A stretch of DNA of 64,000 nucleotides from assembly GCF_003726035.1 (NCBI RefSeq), contig NZ_QICD01000006.1, forward strand, positions 48,587 to 112,586, in the 5' to 3' direction. Made by a program: the position numbers and the translations under genes. The notes under the pieces were generated by a model. That model was not told the origin of the DNA and did no database searches. It worked only from the letters and a program-made list of their open reading frames with translations. Below, in pieces: positions 57,009-64,000 of this stretch. Source of the stretch: Paraeggerthella hongkongensis. GTDB lineage: Bacteria; Actinomycetota; Coriobacteriia; Coriobacteriales; Eggerthellaceae. The number at the start of each line of letters is the position of its first letter. Positions within the stretch are counted from its first letter, which is position 1.

Positions 57009-58124
57009 ATGAATCCGAACCGTTTGCTCGACCTGTTCCTGGAGATCGTCCGCATCGAAAGTCCCTCGCGCAAAGAGGGCCTTATGGCGAAGCGCTGTCA
57101 GCAAGAGCTTCTCGACCTGGGATTCAAGGTGCGCTTCGACGATTCTGCAAGCGAAACGGGTTCGGAGACGGGCAATCTCATCGCCTATCGCGAGGGGCGG
57201 TCGAAGGGCCAGATCGTGCTTTCCGCGCACATGGATACGGTGCAGCCGTGCGCGGGGATTTCCCCGGAGGTCCAAGACGGCGTCGTGCGGTCTGCCGGAG
57301 ACACCATTCTGTCCGCCGACGACAAGGCGGGCGTCGCGGGCATCTTCGAGGCGTTGCGTTCGCTTGTCGAAGCAGACGAGGACATGCCTTCGGTGACGGT
57401 GCTGCTTACCACCTGCGAGGAGTTGAGCCTGCTTGGTTCGGGCGCGCTGTCCGAAGGCGAACTGCCTGCGGGAGCCCCGTGCTACGTGTTCGATGCCGAC
57501 GGCGCTCCGGGCACCGTCATTCTGGGCGCCCCGTGCCACCACACGCTGCGCGCGACGTTCTCCGGCCGCGCGGCGCATGCCGGCGTGGAGCCCGAAGCGG
57601 GCGTTTCCGCTATCCAGATGGCTGCGGCGGCTGTTTCGGCCATGCGTCTGGGGCGCCTTGACGATGCGACCACGGCGAATATCGGGCTCATCGAAGGCGG
57701 GCGCGAGGTGAACGTGGTGGCCGACTCGTGCACGCTGGCGGGGGAGTGCCGTTCGCTGTACCGCGATCGGGCCGATGCGCAGCGCCAGGCCATGACCGTC
57801 GCGCTCGAGGAGGCTGCCGCGCGTTTCGGGGGTTCGGTGGACGTGAGCTGGCGCGAGGATTACGGCCCCGTGCTGTACCAGGAGTCCGATCCGCTGGTGC
57901 AGGGCGTTGCCGCGGCGGCTCGTGCAGCAGGGCTTGAACCGGCGTTTCGCTACTCGGGCGGCGGCGCGGACGCGAACATCCTGTCTGCGCGTGGCGTACG
58001 TGCCGTGACCTTGGGCATCGGCATGACGAACTTCCATTCCGTTGACGAGTTCATTACCGTGCAGGATCTGGAAGGCACCGCGCGCCTGGCCGAAGAGCTC
58101 GTGCGGCGGGCCGCCCGCTCGTAG
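57009..58124 (+). CDS. M20-family zinc peptidase (PepT-like)
   Basis: The product has 371 residues from ATG 57009 (CCGAAGGAAAGC upstream). Zinc-binding motifs: LSAHMDTVQPC (His at about 77, Asp at about 79), SADDKAGVAGIFEAL (about 105), and TCEELSLLG with catalytic Glu-Glu (about 138). A dimerisation domain follows (about 178-290, TLRATFSGRAAHAGVEPEAGVSAIQMAA). The C terminus has SGGGADANIL and GIGMTNFHSVDEF. The pattern is closest to tripeptidase-T-like proteins that release amino acids from short peptides in the cytoplasm. Confidence 0.92.
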   Translation: MNPNRLLDLFLEIVRIESPSRKEGLMAKRCQQELLDLGFKVRFDDSASETGSETGNLIAYREGRSKGQIVLSAHMDTVQPCAGISPEVQDGVVRSAGDTILSADDKAGVAGIFEALRSLVEADEDMPSVTVLLTTCEELSLLGSGALSEGELPAGAPCYVFDADGAPGTVILGAPCHHTLRATFSGRAAHAGVEPEAGVSAIQMAAAAVSAMRLGRLDDATTANIGLIEGGREVNVVADSCTLAGECRSLYRDRADAQRQAMTVALEEAAARFGGSVDVSWREDYGPVLYQESDPLVQGVAAAARAAGLEPAFRYSGGGADANILSARGVRAVTLGIGMTNFHSVDEFITVQDLEGTARLAEELVRRAARS

Positions 58125-58488
58125 GCGCTGGCGGGGCTTGGCGGCTCGGGCTGCTGCTGCTGCCGCCGCCGCGTGGTCGGCGATCCGAACCGAGTGCTGC
58201 TGCCGCATGGTCGATGGCTCGAGCGTCGCGCTTCCACGCGCATCGCATCTGTGCGCGGAAGCGGGGTGGCGCCCCCGTTCGCGCCGCTGTTCGGCGCGCC
58301 TGGTTCTATGTCGCCGCCGCTCGAGGCGACAAACAGGTGCGTTTGCTCGGTGCGTCCGCCTGCTTGTCAAGAATTCATCGCGATTCTTCGGAAAACAATG
58401 GACATTTTGTTGCTTGTTTGCCCTCGATATTTGTTTTACCTGCGGAAACGTATGTCAATACCTATAGATACTCCCGGATGCGTGGCGT
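58125..58488. other. Noncoding stretch upstream of the ribosomal operon
   Basis: Open frames here are short, Arg/Ala-rich and without ribosome sites. No tRNA or other RNA was recognised. The stretch ends in the operon promoter. Confidence 0.6.
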
Positions 58489-58517
58489 TTGACAACCCTG
58501 ATGGCGGGTGGTAGAGT
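58489..58517 (+). promoter_or_regulatory. Promoter of the rpsL operon
   Basis: A consensus -35 box TTGACA (58489-58494) and TAGAGT (58512-58517, four of six matches to TATAAT) are separated by 17 bases. About 130 bases of leader, long enough for attenuation control, precede rpsL. Confidence 0.75.
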
Positions 58518-58649
58518 TCTCGTTCGCGTCTTAATGACGTACGTTTTCCTGTGTGAATCAGCTGAGCACACAGGAAGGCGATGCGACAAGCGATTCCTTA
58601 TTTCAGTATAAAGGCAATCGGACAAGTAAGAGGTAAAAGGAGAGAAGCT

Positions 58650-59021
58650 TTGCCTACTATCAACCAGTTGGTCCGCAAGGGCCGCAAGCAGTCGGTCGAC
58701 AAGAAGAAGACGCCGGCTCTGAAGGGCAACCCGCAGAAGCGCGGCGTGTGCACCCGTGTGTACACGACCACGCCGAAGAAGCCGAACTCGGCTCTGCGCA
58801 AGGTCTGCCGCGTGCGCCTGGTGAACGGCATGGAGGTTACGGCCTACATCCCGGGCATCGGCCACAACCTGCAGGAGCACTCGATGGTGCTCATCCGCGG
58901 CGGTCGCGTCAAGGACCTCCCCGGTGTGCGCTACAAGGTCATCCGCGCAGCGCTCGACTGCTCTGCGGTGGACAACCGCAAGCAGGCTCGCAGCCGCTAT
59001 GGTGCCAAGCGCCCGAAGTAA
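58650..59021 (+). CDS. rpsL: 30S ribosomal protein S12
   Basis: The product has 123 residues, read from a TTG start at 58650: the protein should begin [13 protein letters not shown], and AAAAGGAGAGAAGC lies just before the TTG, whereas the upstream ATG would add 23 unrelated residues. The S12 signature [17 protein letters not shown] (about 40-57) and the conserved KPKK/GxRxP loop ([16 protein letters not shown]) are intact. It sits at the decoding centre. Streptomycin-resistance positions Lys in TPKKPNS are wild type. Confidence 0.95.
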   Translation: MPTINQLVRKGRKQSVDKKKTPALKGNPQKRGVCTRVYTTTPKKPNSALRKVCRVRLVNGMEVTAYIPGIGHNLQEHSMVLIRGGRVKDLPGVRYKVIRAALDCSAVDNRKQARSRYGAKRPK

Positions 59022-59138
59022 GTAACCATTAAGTCGCGCGGGCCGCGAAACCGCTGCTTCCCAAAGGGGGAGGCGACGGGGGCCTAATGGACGGGATGAA
59101 AACCGTCTCGAAGCGCGCAGGAACAAGAAGGAGAACAC

Positions 59139-59609
59139 ATGCCGCGTCGTGCAGCAGCAGTCCGCCGTGAAGTACAGCCGGACGCCCAGTACAACAACCG
59201 CCTTGTCACGCAGTTGATCAACAAGATCCTGCTTGACGGCAAGAAGGCCACCGCCGAAGGCATCGTCTACGGCGCTTTCGCCATCATCGAGGAGAAGACC
59301 GGCGGCGACCCGCTGGCCGTCTTCAAGAAGGCTATGGACAACGTCCGCCCCACGCTCGAGGTTAAGCCCAAGCGTGTCGGTGGCGCTACCTACCAGGTGC
59401 CGATGGAGGTCAACTCCCGCCGCGCCACTACGCTTGCGATCCGCTGGATCGTCGACTTCTCTCGTAAGCGCAAGGAGCACACCATGAAGGCCCGCCTGGC
59501 CGCTGAGATCATGGACGCCGCCGAGAACACCGGCGCGTCGGTGAAGAAGCGCGAGGATCTGTACAAGATGGCCGAGTCCAACCGTGCGTTCTCGCACTAC
59601 CGCTTCTAA
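59139..59609 (+). CDS. rpsG: 30S ribosomal protein S7
   Basis: The 156-residue protein that starts assembly of the 30S head and binds the 16S 3' domain. [36 protein letters not shown] matches S7, as do [11 protein letters not shown] and [50 protein letters not shown] precedes ATG 59139. Between rpsL and it there are 117 bases without a gene. Confidence 0.97.
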   Translation: MPRRAAAVRREVQPDAQYNNRLVTQLINKILLDGKKATAEGIVYGAFAIIEEKTGGDPLAVFKKAMDNVRPTLEVKPKRVGGATYQVPMEVNSRRATTLAIRWIVDFSRKRKEHTMKARLAAEIMDAAENTGASVKKREDLYKMAESNRAFSHYRF

Positions 59610-59623
59610 GGGGGCACGCGCTC

Positions 59624-61729
59624 ATGGCTAAATCCCCTCTGAACCAAACGCGCAACTTCGGCATCATGGCCCACATCGACGCGGGCAAGACGACGACGAC
59701 CGAGCGCATCCTGTACTACACCGGCAAGACCCACAAGATCGGCGAGGTGCATGACGGCGCCGCGACGATGGACTGGATGGTGCAGGAGCAGGAGCGCGGC
59801 GTGACCATCACCGCTGCCGCTACCACCTGCTTCTGGGAAAAGGACGGTGCTGAGTACCGCTTCCAGATCATCGACACCCCGGGCCACGTTGACTTCACCG
59901 CCGAGGTCGAGCGCTCCCTGCGCGTTCTCGACGGCACCGTCGCGGTGTTCGACGCCGTTGCCGGCGTGCAGCCGCAGTCCGAGACCGTGTGGCGTCAGGC
60001 CGAGCGTTACGGCGTGCCCCGCATCGCGTTCATCAACAAGTACGACCGCGTGGGCGCTGACTTCTTCCATGCCATCGAGACCATGAAGGACCGTCTGGGC
60101 GCTGCCGCTATCGCCGCTCAGATGCCCATGGGCGCCGAGGACAACTTCTGGGGCGTCATCGACCTGGTCACCATGACCGCATGGGACTTCAAGGCCGACG
60201 ACAAGGGCATGACCTACCCCGAGCCCATGGACGCCATTCCGGCCGAGTTCGCCGAGGAGGCTGAGCTGCGCCGTCAGGAGCTGATGGAGGCCGCTGCCGA
60301 CTGCGACGACGCTCTTATGGAAAAGGTGCTCATGGAGGAAGAGGTGACGGTCGAGGAACTGAAGACCGCCATCCGCAAGGGCGTCATCAACTGCCAGATG
60401 AACCCCGTGTTCGTGGGCTCCGCCTACAAGAACAAGGGCGTTCAGGAACTGCTCGACGCCGTGGTGGACTACCTGCCGAGCCCGCTCGACATCCCCGCCA
60501 TCAAGGGCACGAACCCCGATACGGGTGCCGAGGAAGAGCGTCCCGCCGACCTGAAGGCGCCGTTCAGCGCGCTGGCCTTCAAGATCATGACGGACCCGTT
60601 CGTGGGCAAGCTCACCTACCTGCGCGTGTACTCGGGCAAGCTGGATTCCGGCTCCTACGTGATCAACGCGTCCAAGGACAAGAAAGAGCGTATCGGCCGT
60701 CTGCTGCAGATGCACTCCAACCAGCGTGTTGACATCGACTCCTGCGGCGCAGGCGACATCGTTGCCGTCGTGGGTCTGAAGGCTACGTCCACGGGCGACA
60801 CCCTGTGCGACGACAGCGCTCCGGTCATCCTCGAGTCCATGGAATTCGCCGAGCCGGTTATCGACATCGCCGTCGAGCCGAAGACGAAGGCCGAGCAGGA
60901 CAAGATGGGCGTCGCGCTGCAGAAGCTGGCTGAAGAGGACCCGACGTTCCGCGTGTCCACCAACCAGGAAACCGGCCAGACCATCATCGCCGGCATGGGC
61001 GAGCTGCACCTCGAGATCATCGTCGACCGCTTGCTGCGCGAGTTCAAGGTCGAGGCGAACGTCGGCAAGCCGCAGGTTGCTTACCGTGAGACGGCCACCA
61101 AGCCGGTCATGGGCGCCGAGGGCAAGTTCGTTCGCCAGTCCGGCGGTCGCGGCCAGTACGGCCATGCGGTTATCAACATGTACCCGCAGGAAGAGGTCGG
61201 CAAGGGCTACGAGTTCGAGAACAAGATCGTGGGCGGCGTCGTGCCGAAGGAGTACATTGCTCCGATCGACAAGGGCATCCAGGAAGCGCTGAACTCCGGC
61301 GTGCTGGCGGGCTACCCCGTTGTGGACATCCGCGTCGAGTTGGTCGACGGTTCCTACCACGATGTCGACTCCTCCGAAGCTGCGTTCAAGGTTGCCGGTT
61401 CCATGGCTATCAAGGACGCGCTGCGCAAGGGCGGCTCGGTCATCCTCGAGCCGATGATGGCCGTCGAGGTCGAGACTCCCGAGGAGTACATGGGCGACGT
61501 TATGGGCAACCTGTCCAGCCGTCGTGGCCAGATCCAGGGCATGGGCGACCGTGGCAACGCCAAGACCATCAAGGCGAAGGTTCCGCTGTCCGAGATGTTC
61601 GGTTACGCCACCGACCTGCGTTCTGCGACGCAGGGCCGCGCTTCGTACACGATGCAGTTCGATTCGTACGATCCGGTGCCGAAGAACGTGGCGGAAGAAA
61701 TTATCAGCAAGGCCGGCGGCAACGCCTAG
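59624..61729 (+). CDS. fusA: Elongation factor G
   Basis: The 701-residue translational GTPase. G1 is [12 protein letters not shown] (16-27); [14 protein letters not shown] is switch [17 protein letters not shown] is G3; and [10 protein letters not shown] is G4 (Tyr where most EF-G proteins have Met/Leu). The later domains ([44 protein letters not shown], then [18 protein letters not shown]) are complete. No tuf gene follows; rpsJ is next, 33 bases downstream. Confidence 0.98.
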   Translation: MAKSPLNQTRNFGIMAHIDAGKTTTTERILYYTGKTHKIGEVHDGAATMDWMVQEQERGVTITAAATTCFWEKDGAEYRFQIIDTPGHVDFTAEVERSLRVLDGTVAVFDAVAGVQPQSETVWRQAERYGVPRIAFINKYDRVGADFFHAIETMKDRLGAAAIAAQMPMGAEDNFWGVIDLVTMTAWDFKADDKGMTYPEPMDAIPAEFAEEAELRRQELMEAAADCDDALMEKVLMEEEVTVEELKTAIRKGVINCQMNPVFVGSAYKNKGVQELLDAVVDYLPSPLDIPAIKGTNPDTGAEEERPADLKAPFSALAFKIMTDPFVGKLTYLRVYSGKLDSGSYVINASKDKKERIGRLLQMHSNQRVDIDSCGAGDIVAVVGLKATSTGDTLCDDSAPVILESMEFAEPVIDIAVEPKTKAEQDKMGVALQKLAEEDPTFRVSTNQETGQTIIAGMGELHLEIIVDRLLREFKVEANVGKPQVAYRETATKPVMGAEGKFVRQSGGRGQYGHAVINMYPQEEVGKGYEFENKIVGGVVPKEYIAPIDKGIQEALNSGVLAGYPVVDIRVELVDGSYHDVDSSEAAFKVAGSMAIKDALRKGGSVILEPMMAVEVETPEEYMGDVMGNLSSRRGQIQGMGDRGNAKTIKAKVPLSEMFGYATDLRSATQGRASYTMQFDSYDPVPKNVAEEIISKAGGNA

Positions 61730-61762
61730 GGCGTGCGCGCGAGCATAACGGAGGTAAAGTAA

Positions 61763-62071
61763 GTGGCTAATCAGAAGATTCGCATCCGCTTGAAGGGGTA
61801 CGATCATGAGATCGTGGATCAGTCCACGAAGCTCATCGTCGATACCGCGCAGAAGACGGGTGCCAAAGTGTCCGGTCCCATTCCGCTGCCGACGGAGCGC
61901 AACCTGTACTGCGTCGTCAAGGGCCCGCACGTCGACAAAGATTCGCGCGAGCAGTTCGAGATGCGCACGCACAAGCGCCTGATCGATATCTTGGAGCCGA
62001 CCCCCAACACGGTCGATTCCCTGATGCGTCTCGATCTCCCCGCCGGCGTCGACATCGAGATCAAGCTGTAA
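61763..62071 (+). CDS. rpsJ: 30S ribosomal protein S10
   Basis: The product has 102 residues from GTG 61763 (ACGGAGGTAAAGTAA upstream): [46 protein letters not shown] and [21 protein letters not shown] are S10 hallmarks. It also acts in transcription antitermination as NusE. It opens the S10 cluster here. Confidence 0.97.
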   Translation: MANQKIRIRLKGYDHEIVDQSTKLIVDTAQKTGAKVSGPIPLPTERNLYCVVKGPHVDKDSREQFEMRTHKRLIDILEPTPNTVDSLMRLDLPAGVDIEIKL

Positions 62072-62086
62072 AGGGGGATGTGCGAT

Positions 62087-62707
62087 ATGATCAACGCCAT
62101 CTATGGTAAGAAAATCGGCATGACCCAGATCTTCGGCGAGGACGACCGCGTCATCCCCGTAACCGTGATCCAGGCTGAGCCGAACAAGGTGTGCCAGGTG
62201 AAGACGAAGGACAGCGACGGCTATGAGGCTGTGCAGCTGGGCTTCGGCACCATCAAGGAGAAGAAGGTCAACAAGCCCATGGCTGGCCACTTCGCCAAGC
62301 AGGGCACGGAGCCCACGCGCTACCTGCGCGAGGTTCGCGTCGAGAACGCCGGCGAGTACAAGGTGGGCGACGAGCAGATGGTTGCCGCCTTCGCCGAGAC
62401 GAAGAAGGTCGACGTCACGGGCACGTCCAAGGGTAAGGGCTTCGCCGGCGTCATGAAGCGCTGGGGCTTCCGCGGCGGTCCGGGCGGCCATGGTGCGCAC
62501 TTCCATCGCGCTCCGGGTTCGGTCGGCCAGTGCGCTACGCCGTCCCGCGTGTTCAAGGGGCTCAAGCTCCCGGGTCACATGGGCGTCGACACCGTCACCG
62601 TGCGGAACCTTGAAGTGGTGCGCATCGACGAGGAGCAGAACCTGATCCTCGTGAAGGGTGCCATCCCCGGCAGCAAGAACGGCATCGTTCGCGTCCGCAT
62701 GGCGTAG
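62087..62707 (+). CDS. rplC: 50S ribosomal protein L3
   Basis: The product has 206 residues. ATG 62087 ([16 protein letters not shown]) follows GGGGGATG, and is preferred to ATG 62078, which would add three residues. The L3 signature [40 protein letters not shown] is complete. It binds 23S rRNA near the peptidyl transferase centre. Confidence 0.97.
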   Translation: MINAIYGKKIGMTQIFGEDDRVIPVTVIQAEPNKVCQVKTKDSDGYEAVQLGFGTIKEKKVNKPMAGHFAKQGTEPTRYLREVRVENAGEYKVGDEQMVAAFAETKKVDVTGTSKGKGFAGVMKRWGFRGGPGGHGAHFHRAPGSVGQCATPSRVFKGLKLPGHMGVDTVTVRNLEVVRIDEEQNLILVKGAIPGSKNGIVRVRMA

Positions 62708-62738
62708 AGCGCGAATTGAAATAAGGAGCTTGAACAAC

Positions 62739-63362
62739 ATGACGACTATCGACATCAAAGACGCGAAGGGAAACAAGGCCGGTTCTGCCGACCTGGCCCC
62801 CTCCGTGTTCGGCATCGAGCCGAACGTGCCCGTCATGCACCAGGTTGTGCGCGCTCAGCGTGCGTCCTGGCGCCAGGGTACGCATGACACGAAGACCCGC
62901 GGCGAGGTTCGCGGCGGCGGCAAGAAGCCGTGGCGCCAGAAGGGCACCGGTCGCGCCCGTCAGGGTACCATCCGCGCTCCTCAGTGGGCTGGCGGCGGTA
63001 CCGTGTTCGGTCCGCATCCCCGCAGCTACGCCTTCCGCGTGAACAACAAGGAGGTCAAGCTGGCGATGCGCTCCGCGCTGTCCGCCAAGCTGGCTGACGG
63101 CGAGCTGCACGTGATCGACGGCTTCAACTTCGAGAAGCCCTGCACCAAGGACGCCGTTGCCATCCTGAAGGCCTTCGGTCTTGAGGGTCGCACGACCATC
63201 GTGATCTCCGATGACGACGTGAACGCCTACCTGTCGTTCCGCAACATCCCCACGGTGAACATCCTGCCTGTTGGCGCTGCTAACACGTACGAGCTCATCG
63301 ACAACAAGGCGATCGTGTTCACGGCTGCCGCTCTGAAGCGCATCGAGGAGGTGCTTGCATAA
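62739..63362 (+). CDS. rplD: 50S ribosomal protein L4
   Basis: The product has 207 residues from ATG 62739 (AAGGAGCTTGAACAAC upstream). L4 features are present: [43 protein letters not shown], the extended exit-tunnel loop, then a Rossmann-like part ([17 protein letters not shown]). In some bacteria L4 also represses its operon. The stop overlaps the rplW start by one base. Confidence 0.97.
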   Translation: MTTIDIKDAKGNKAGSADLAPSVFGIEPNVPVMHQVVRAQRASWRQGTHDTKTRGEVRGGGKKPWRQKGTGRARQGTIRAPQWAGGGTVFGPHPRSYAFRVNNKEVKLAMRSALSAKLADGELHVIDGFNFEKPCTKDAVAILKAFGLEGRTTIVISDDDVNAYLSFRNIPTVNILPVGAANTYELIDNKAIVFTAAALKRIEEVLA

Positions 63363-63646
63363 TGAAGGATCCCCGCGAGGTTATCATCCGCCCCGTTATC
63401 ACGGAGCACAGCTACGACCAGATGGAGAAGAACACCTACACGTTCGAGGTGGCCAAGGACTCCAACAAGGTCGAGATCCGTCAGGCCATCGAGGCTATCT
63501 TCGACGTGACGGTGGTCAAGGTGAACACCCTGAACGTGAAGTCGAAGCCGAAGCGCGTGCGTTACCAGCTTGGTAAGACCCGCACGTGGAAGAAGGCCAT
63601 GGTCACGCTGAAGGAAGGCGACACCATCGAGCTGTTCGCTTCCTAA
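63362..63646 (+). CDS. rplW: 50S ribosomal protein L23
   Basis: The 94-residue protein at the exit tunnel, docking site for trigger factor and [68 protein letters not shown] is full L23. The stop is followed within 30 bases by a strong terminator, so the S10 cluster ends here and not in rplB. Confidence 0.97.
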   Translation: MKDPREVIIRPVITEHSYDQMEKNTYTFEVAKDSNKVEIRQAIEAIFDVTVVKVNTLNVKSKPKRVRYQLGKTRTWKKAMVTLKEGDTIELFAS

Positions 63647-63670
63647 GCCGTTTCACCATACGGTTTGCCG

Positions 63671-63702
63671 AAAGCGCCCCGCACACGCGGGGCGCTTTTT
63701 TT
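63671..63702 (+). terminator. Strong terminator after rplW
   Basis: Perfect 12-bp stem AAAGCGCCCCGC/GCGGGGCGCTTT with an ACAC loop and a T7 tail, the clearest terminator in the window. Confidence 0.95.
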
Positions 63703-64000
63703 AGATTGCGAGAGGCAAGGGAGCGGTGGCCGCTTTGGCGATCACGGCCGGACGGCACGAGCGAAAGATGCAGCGACCTGGACCTTTTCACTCCCGGTGG
63801 CGCGTTTCGCGCTCGCATCATGAGTTGCTTTCGGACGATGCCCGACGCTGACGATGCCCGACGTTGAAGTCGGCGGTTCGGTTTCCTGCTTCCTGCGCGT
63901 TCTGCGCCTCCCGTCCCCGCATTCTGCCTGCGCCCGCCCTGCCGCCTGGACAACGGCGCCGGTACCCACCCGCGCCTTGTGCCTCGACGCGCCACCCGCC
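63703..64000. other. Noncoding end of window, no rplB
   Basis: No protein-like frame with a ribosome site is seen on either strand in the 298 bases after the terminator. In most bacteria rplB would start within 20 bases of rplW. Confidence 0.6.

Noticed and set aside
59606..62836. 1076-residue open frame antisense to fusA, rpsJ and rplC
   Set aside because: It mirrors highly conserved genes on the other strand and is a by-product of high GC and codon bias. The same holds for long antisense frames at 812-3271, 2967-5426, 8942-11092, 11093-12829, 48051-50483 and 52536-54683.

Overview
The window comes from a high-GC Gram-positive chromosome. Gene order and protein style point to a coriobacterium of the Eggerthellaceae (Eggerthella-like). 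The reasons are a Tn1549-type conjugation module with VaFE-repeat surface protein and class B sortase, a str operon that runs fusA straight into rpsJ without tuf, and a single-chain L-serine ammonia-lyase. The species is inferred, not proven.

Positions 1 to about 37,700 are the right-hand part of an integrative and conjugative element (ICE) lodged at the 3' end of guaA; its left end lies outside the window. From left to right it carries: a type IV secretion module on the + strand (DUF3801 adaptor, VirD4 coupling ATPase, Maff2 and PrgI membrane proteins, VirB4 ATPase, a peptidoglycan hydrolase, a VirB6-like channel, a large adhesin, a class B sortase and a 31-residue membrane protein); an isolated TerB-like gene; and, on the - strand, relaxase, MobC-like protein, ParB and ParA, with a candidate oriT between mobC and parB. 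A defence region follows on the + strand. The right end holds a MobC-like ribbon-helix-helix protein, a Tn916-type integrase, an excisionase and a divergent Xre-type repressor. Then come about 600 noncoding bases studded with copies of the sequence that forms the guaA 3' end, which looks like an attachment site with integrase arm sites.

The defence region (21,100-34,815) is the best candidate for an undescribed system. Six tightly packed genes encode a ribbon-helix-helix protein, an N6-adenine methyltransferase, a GIY-YIG/helicase/degenerate-methyltransferase fusion, a protein I do not recognise, a ParB-fold protein and an SNF2-type ATPase. A second, translationally coupled trio follows: PHP-AAA ATPase, a 115-residue partner and a DUF4268-like predicted nuclease. 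The second trio begins in much more AT-rich DNA, so the region looks built in steps.

Beyond guaA (37,697 on) is the ordinary chromosome, except for one AT-richer islet (39,500-42,805): a Nudix hydrolase facing a PLD-nuclease/helicase/DUF3427 protein. The core then holds uppP, chorismate mutase with DAHP synthase, a Na/phosphate cotransporter preceded by a Pho-box-like triple repeat, a PcrA/UvrD helicase, DegV, L-serine ammonia-lyase, a CBS-type family II pyrophosphatase, a LysR regulator divergent from a PQ-loop-like membrane protein, a nitroreductase, an M20 peptidase, and the ribosomal cluster rpsL-rpsG-fusA-rpsJ-rplC-rplD-rplW. That cluster ends in a strong terminator where rplB would normally follow.

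Long antisense ORFs are abundant because of the high GC content and were left out. Family calls rest on motifs read by eye; no database search was possible.
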